This document shows positions 22,048 to 27,500 of a stretch of DNA of 27,500 nucleotides, piece by piece. The notes under the pieces were generated by a model. The model saw only the letters and a list, made by a program, of their open reading frames with translations. It had not been told where the DNA came from and searched no databases. Position numbers and translations under genes: made by a program. This DNA comes from Theodoxus fluviatilis (Eukaryota; Mollusca; Gastropoda; Cycloneritida; Neritidae): NCBI GenBank assembly GCA_034096865.1, contig JAWQFJ010009520.1, positions 1-27,500 on the forward strand, written 5' to 3'. Every line of letters starts with the position of its first letter. Position 1 is the first letter of the stretch.

Positions 22048-22787
22048 AAAAAATCGTAATCTACTTCAATTGTCCAGCGGCGATTGCAGCGAGGTGACAA
22101 ATTAAGGCACACATGAGTCAGCGGAGAACGAATTATTGAATATTTTCAGTGTCGAAGCGTCACAAAACATAAACCCTAGTCTGGTCGTCGCCATCTTGGA
22201 TCTTCGTTCGCCTTAGAAAACCTGAGGGTGGACCCGGCGGTGGGCCGGGTGATCCGCCGGTCATGTTACCTGAAGAAATCGAGCGCAACAAAAAACCCGC
22301 CGGTGCCCCGTCTCGCCCGCCGGCGGATTCAGGCGGACAAATCGAGCGCAGCCACTGTTTGGCCTCAAGCGGGGTTCTGCGCCCTGAATGACGTAGGACA
22401 TTGAAGGTCGCCATGGGCCGCGGCTTGTTTACGGTTTGGTCCTCACGACTCTGGTGATTCACCATGGAGTGGTCGCTGATAACTCGTTCATGTTGAAATG
22501 GACTTAGGCAGGCTCAGCAAACGCTTCTGTTTGTCGGCCATTCTGCGATAATATTTATGCATTTGAACTCAAGGAACATTAGGTCAGCTCCGAAAACGTG
22601 AGAAGATTTTGGAATCAAAAGTTGTTCCGTAACAGTCTTAAAGCCCTTAGCAAAACGATTGTGAGCAAGGATAAGCTGAAATATTCCCTTCGTTTTGACT
22701 AAGCACTCTTAGTGTAAAATGGATAACGCTGAAGAGTATGGCATTATGCTGTCCTTAGTCGTCACGAAGAAGCCCCTTCGAATAAAG
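22048..22787. other. Spacer with GC-rich patch
   Basis: No supported gene. 22190-22440 is GC- and CpG-rich and holds a reverse-strand YY1-like site (CGCCATCTTGGA, 22189-22200) and two copies of AAATCGAGCGC (22276 and 22339). The minus-strand open frame there is probably incidental. Confidence 0.45.
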
Positions 22788-22960
22788 TGGAGCTCTGTGT
22801 CCGAGTGGTAAGCGTGATTGATTTGCAGTCGCATGCGGGCTGGTGGGTGCGAGGTTCGTAGAGGTGTGGACCCCTGAGTTGCATCCTTCAGCGAGATGCT
22901 TCATTCACATGGTTTCTCTCCACCCAGGAGTAAAACGGGTACATGTAAGGAGCTGAAATG
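22788..22960 (+). mobile_element. tRNA-derived SINE
   Basis: An A-box-like TCCGAGTGGTAAGCG near 22799-22813 is followed about 40 bp later by a B-box-like GAGGTTCGTAG (22851-22861). After the tRNA-like head comes GTTGCATCCTTCAGC and then TTTCTCTCCACCCAGGAG (from about 22913), a tail block I recall from invertebrate tRNA-SINEs. The copy is diverged and its 3' end is approximate. A decayed solitary tRNA is less likely because of the conserved tail. Confidence 0.65.
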
Positions 22961-23369
22961 GAAAACTGAAGAAAATTCATCAAAACAACCAAACTGGCAA
23001 ATCTGGCGCGTTCTTCCGCAGCCTGGTGTTTGCTGCCCGGAAGTGCAGATGATGCTGGAGGGATAAAAAGAGGAGCCCGGTGACCAGGGTGTAAAAGCGT
23101 GCAGCCTGAGTTCCCCTCAATAGGTGGAAAGTCGCAGTGTGGAAAAGCCACCTTTGCCTTGAATAAACTCGCCAAATGACTTTCAAAGCCAGGCATTGTG
23201 CATCCGATTGGTGTGCTTCACTACTGGTTTGCAAAGATTCTGAAGCACGTACAAAGACAATATATGAAATAATAATATTTTGATCAAGAACACAGTTTAC
23301 ATCGTTTTCGAACGTTTTTGGGTTTAGATATTAAAACAGGAAGCGTTTTCTGTATTTGACGCTGTCAGC
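22961..23369. other. Unassigned DNA
   Basis: No gene recognised. The minus-strand frames at 22888-23234 have no domain signature. Confidence 0.5.
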
Positions 23370-24609
23370 GGTCAGAAGGCAGTCATAGTGCGTCCTCCAC
23401 GAACTTCGCATTGGCCATAATTCGTATCTAAATGAGGGTGCGCGCGCATCACAAGAAAGTGACGAGAGCGTAAAATCATGTCAACACAAACGATGGCATG
23501 TAGCGTGGAAAATAGTGTCCCGTGGAAAACAGTGACCGGAAGTCATCGCAGAGTTATCTGCTCGGCTCTCTCTTTATGCGATTTACCGCTCCTGCACCTG
23601 TTCTTCGCATGGAATATATTCCGACAAACGACGCATTAGTTGCTTTACGAGTTTTTGGTGCATTTGTGTAGTTTAACACATGATGTAGCGTTCAAAAAAG
23701 TTTTTCCCCGTGCAAAGCCGTCTCCCCTGCCGAAAATAATATAGGAATCACCTCCCTGTAGTCTATTTGTAGTCTGGTTTTATAAAACGCGACCGTTGAC
23801 TGACTTGGCACGCCCGGGGAGTTATGCTAAGATCCGGCCGCGTTAATATATCTGCGTTTTGTGACAAACGTCTTTCTCGGCGGTACTGTACTCCATGCAC
23901 CTTAACGGTCCGCGTGATTCGGGTGTAATCTTAAGCTAAACGACGTTCCGAATGTTTCTGACTTCGACCATTTCAGCAGCGCCAATAAACGTCGTTTACC
24001 TTAAGATTACACCCGAATCACGCGGACCGTTAAGGTGCATAGAGTACAGTACCGCCGAGAAAGACGTTTGTCACAAAACGCAGATATATTAACGCGGCCG
24101 GATCTTAGCATAACTCCCCGGGCGTGCCAAGTCAGTCAGGCGGAGTGGCGGGTGCCGTCTCTTTTTAGAGTTGAATTTTCAGCATGTCCCGAGCAGATAA
24201 CTCTGCGATGACTTCCGGTCATTGTTTTCCACGGGACACTATTTTCCATTCTACATGGCAACACATGCTTCGGCGTGGATGCGTTGACCTGCATTCGATG
24301 TGTAAACTGTAGGAGCTTTCACGATCTATTGATGCATTCAACATACACCTTTGATAAATTAATGCTATGCATGGCTTATATTTTCTTTGGATGGGTTGCT
24401 AGTATCCCGAAATAGAGTGTTTTGTGAGCGAACCGGCAACACGCCGGCCATTGAAATTTGCAAATAGTTGGCGAGTTTACCTCTTGTCGTGACCTCTACG
24501 CATGCGCATTAATTCGTCACTTTCTTGTGATGCGCGCGCACCCTCATTTAGATACGAACTATGGCCAATGCGAAGTTCGTGGAGGACGCACTATGACTGC
24601 CTACTGACC
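23370..24609. repeat. Nested 1.24-kb palindrome, possible foldback element
   Basis: Three pairs of inverted arms are arranged symmetrically. Outer: 23370-23465 and 24514-24609 (96 bp each, 2 mismatches). Middle: 23497-23565 and 24189-24257 (69 bp each, 3 mismatches). Inner: 23797-23947 and 23988-24138 (151 bp each, 2 mismatches) around a 40-base loop. The intervals between arms are unequal (31 versus 256 bp, and 231 versus 50 bp), so large indels have broken a once longer palindrome or several palindromic elements are nested. No coding frame is seen. Confidence 0.93.
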
Positions 24610-25750
24610 TCAACTTCCGCAGCGGCCACGAAGTGCGTTACGAAACGTCAGCGAAGCCACAGTAGCAAAATAACTTCGTCGTCGTAGAGATGGCAGTCTG
24701 AGTCAGTCGATATTTTTCCTTGAATAACCCCCTGAAGTCCTCTTTATTTACACCATGTATTTGTATTTGTACGCCTAACGCATGGACATCGTGGGTTTAT
24801 TTACTGCTGTTCGACAATGCGCTCATGTTCTGTTATACGACGCATATGACTGCAATAAAACCTGACACCTGAGAAATATGCGTTCATGCCACATGGTTGT
24901 CAAATCATTAACCTCAGCACTTCTTGAAATAAGTGTTACGGTAAACACCTCTAAAAACTAGTTATAATAATAATAATAATAATACAGACTATTTATAACG
25001 CACATACCTTCCCTAATAGCAAGCTCATGGCGTGTACAATGATAAAGTAGTTATGTAGTGTCTCTCCTCTAAAAACGAAAACGGAATGCAGCGCATGAAA
25101 CTCGTTCAGCAGGAAACTTGTCTCTTTCTTGTCATCTTCCATAAAATTACAACGAAAACAAAAACAGGAAACCGAACAGTACATAGCCTATTCAATAATA
25201 AATGATGGAAACGAAGCGCATAAAACTCGTTCAATAATGTTCCAACGCCTGTAAGTTGCTCATTCCTGAAAATCGGCAGATAGTATTTGAAAACAGTTGC
25301 CCGAGTGCGATGATCCACATCACATGCACACACATGCAATACCATACAGGGAAACTCTCGAGCCGAGGAAACAAACAATTCGTGGAAATGGTTTGTCGGA
25401 CGTTAGAATATACATTCAGTTAATTTTGAAGTGTGATGGACTGCTTTTAAACCGTCTCTTTGATTCCCTCGCAAGCTCTCTCAAGCAATATTGCATGGAT
25501 AGTGGGGGATTGCCTTATTAATGATAAATTCGGACTGTATTTGCACTAATGTTTCAAATAGTGGCTGAGGCAGTTTCTTTATCCAGCAGAGTTTTGCATA
25601 TAGTGGTGGCGACCAGACGCAGCCCTCTATGAGCAGGAACCCGTAGTCGTCGATCTTCAAGGGGCTGCTGCATAACCCGTCCACAAGAGGCCCCAAGTAG
25701 CATTAGGTGTCACCGGAGGCCAACTCGTGTGGATGCAAACTTCTTCATTG
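24610..25750. other. Unassigned DNA with a (TAA)n tract
   Basis: No gene recognised. (TAA)6 lies at 24965-24983. A faint duplication links 25085-25115 to 25208-25238, both containing GCGCAT.AAACTCGTTCA. Confidence 0.5.
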
Positions 25751-26149
25751 CCTCCGCCAGGGAGGTGGTGTTTTTTGGTCGGTTAGTTAGTTCTTTCGTT
25801 AGTTCGTTCCTTCGTTAGTTATTCGGCAAAATAGTTCCAAACGTTCAAAACAATTCTGACGAACTTTGATGCAATGTAAGAGTTTTAACCAGGAAACAAT
25901 TCAGTAAAGTTTGCAGGTTATCTGATATCTCGTTTTGGAATTAAAACCATAACGGGAAATGCTACAGCCCTAGGCCGTATGCCGGCATGTGCTGCAATCA
26001 GGAGTATGCGCTCCACACTCTGAGACTGCTAGCAGGCGCTAGAATGAATTGTAGCGTCAGGTCTGGCTGGCAGAACATGCTGCCTGGATTACGCAGGCCA
26101 TTAAAGAGGTGCTGCGATACTTTCACTGCTGTGGCTACCTTGGCGGAGG
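25751..26149. mobile_element. MITE with CCTCCGCCA termini
   Basis: CCTCCGCCAGGG (25751-25762) and CCTTGGCGGAGG (26138-26149) are inverted with one mismatch. The left end continues into TTAGTTAGTTCTTTCGTTAG and the right end into TTTTCCGAGTGCTTTCTAGT, both of which I recognise as ends of a repeat family seen in many animals. There is no coding capacity. The element may extend some 30 bp past the right repeat. Confidence 0.72.
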
Positions 26150-26179
26150 TTTGTGTTTTCCGAGTGCTTTCTAGTGCTG

Positions 26180-26775
26180 TACAACTTGTCTGGCGCGACA
26201 TCACCTTTCTGGGCCTCGATCTGTCTCATCCATCCACCGTATCTCACGCGGCTCAATGGCAAAGAATTACTGCCTACATTCTCACACATATTATGGTACT
26301 GACTATGCACTATTCCCAAGGCGTAGACCACTTCTCATTGATTTTGTTGATTTAATTCAACAGGTAATTGCTTCTCATTTCAAAGCTGTTAATTAAATCT
26401 TACGCTTCGGTTCTTTATTAGCATGCACACAAAACAGCCTTTGATGCGGTCTCGTCACGCGTGTGTGAGAACTGCGTCGCAAATGTTTCTTCATGTCGAC
26501 ACACCGCTCAGTGCCTAAGTAGGCCTACTTGCATGTGCAAAAATACGAATGAAATGGTGCTGTAAGAATCGACCCGGGGGTTTGGAGATACAGAGTCATC
26601 CATGCAGACGTTCCCCCTGTGGGTTGGGGGTCAGAATAGACCCACCGCGTCTCCCTACGCGATTCGTAAGAGGTGAATAAATAAGGACATCGTGACTTGA
26701 CGTGCGCATGTATTCTAGTGATTCTCGTGCTTAATGGCCTTTCATAGCCTACAGAGGCTGATAGGTCGTAAAACT
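26180..26775. other. Unassigned DNA
   Basis: Nothing I can identify on either strand. Confidence 0.5.
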
Positions 26776-26843
26776 CCGTCCGTCCGTCCGTCCGTCCGTC
26801 TGTGTCCGTCCGTCCGTCCGTTCGTCCGTCCGTCCGTCCGTCC
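26776..26843 (+). repeat. (CCGT)n tetranucleotide tract
   Basis: Slightly interrupted CCGT repeat. Its complement resembles the (GGAC)n tract near the end of the 21.2-22.05 kb element, but the flanks do not match. Confidence 0.92.
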
Positions 26844-27002
26844 ATGCGCGAGTTGTCCCTCGTCAAGAAAACGCTTTTGTCACTATGGCGCCCACATTGC
26901 GCAGGGAATCCGACACAGCCAGACACGAGACCGTTGACACGTGGTCAAACAAAGAGGTGAAGGGCCGGTGTCAGACCATAATTATTGAACAACAAGAGGA
27001 GG

Positions 27003-27117
27003 GTGACCAATGAAGTCTGGCGGTACTTTGTAGTCTAAGTCTGACTAGGCCCGAAGAAGGAGCTTGGTTCCGAAAGCTTGCCTTGACTACGAAGTACCGC
27101 CAGACTTATTTGGTCAC
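27003..27117. repeat. Inverted repeat, 33-bp arms
   Basis: 27003-27035 and 27085-27117 are inverted with 30 of 33 positions matching, around a 49-base loop that contains CCCGAAGAAGGAG and TTCCGAAAGC. The arms extend imperfectly outward to about 26990 and 27126 through a purine-rich stretch. It could be the terminal part of a Penelope-like or other element. Confidence 0.85.
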
Positions 27118-27126
27118 ACACCTCTT

Positions 27127-27500
27127 TTTTTTCATCGACACGTGGGACACGGTGAAGTGCAAGTCTTGCTCCCTTGAAGTGCTAGGTGCGACCCTCTCCA
27201 CCTGAACTGGACTCCTCACTGGGAGCTACGTCTAGACTGACCATGCGTTTTCAGTCACTAAATCACGTCAACTTCTCGAGAGCTTAACACGTCCTGTGAT
27301 CGTTTGAGAGAGGCCAGCCCATGCTAGAGAGACTCATTGGGTGGCAGTGTAGATTTATTAAGATAACTTCTGCAAAATGTCACGATAAAACTTATTTCCG
27401 AATAGGTATTAAAAACAGACAAAAAATGAGTAGTTCACAGGTGAAAGTGCATATATATTAAGTTAAACGACAAGTCTAGCAGATACCGTACTTTTTCAAA
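27127..27500. other. Unassigned DNA at window end
   Basis: No feature recognised. Confidence 0.5.

Noticed and set aside
22160..22465. 101-codon minus-strand Pro/Gly-rich frame
   Set aside because: It lies in a GC-rich patch where stops are rare. No domain, splice or start evidence.

Overview
The window looks like a repeat-dense, non-coding stretch of a marine invertebrate nuclear genome, most likely a mollusc and perhaps a gastropod. The assignment rests on animal-type transposon classes (Ty3 LTR element, Tc1, tyrosine-recombinase retroelement, LINE, tRNA-SINE, MITEs), long TC/CA microsatellites, and repeat families of a style common in molluscs. No bacterial gene organisation and no intact host gene was found. 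The species assignment is inference.

Layout: 1-3304 is the pol region of a Ty3-type retrotransposon whose integrase lies before the reverse transcriptase (GMR1-like order). It is followed to about 4.5 kb by a probable 3' LTR/UTR carrying a 26-bp minisatellite. 5050-6669 is a complete Tc1 transposon with matching terminal repeats, TA flanks and a transposase broken by one stop codon. 6.9-8.6 kb is simple-sequence DNA. 9.0-12.3 kb is the 3' half of a tyrosine-recombinase retrotransposon (DIRS/PAT/Ngaro group): RNase H, recombinase, and two direct repeats placed as in split-direct-repeat elements. 12.6-13.5 kb is a 5'-truncated LINE on the minus strand. 13.55-18.5 kb is mostly unassigned DNA around very long microsatellites.

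18.6-18.85 kb is CpG-rich and promoter-like, and it shares an odd motif with a second GC-rich patch at 22.2-22.4 kb. 20.5-20.77 kb (minus) is a decayed THAP-domain exon. 21.2-22.05 kb is a TIR-bounded element full of TGACCTTGACC motifs. 22.79-22.96 kb is a tRNA-derived SINE. 23.37-24.61 kb is a nested palindrome with three pairs of equal-length arms. 25.75-26.15 kb is a MITE. 27.0-27.12 kb is a hairpin.

The genes do not form a pathway. They are independent mobile-element genes, each inactivated by one to a few mutations. The observations most worth following are the integrase-first Ty3 element, the split-repeat architecture of the recombinase element, the nested palindrome, and the 36-bp island linking those last two.
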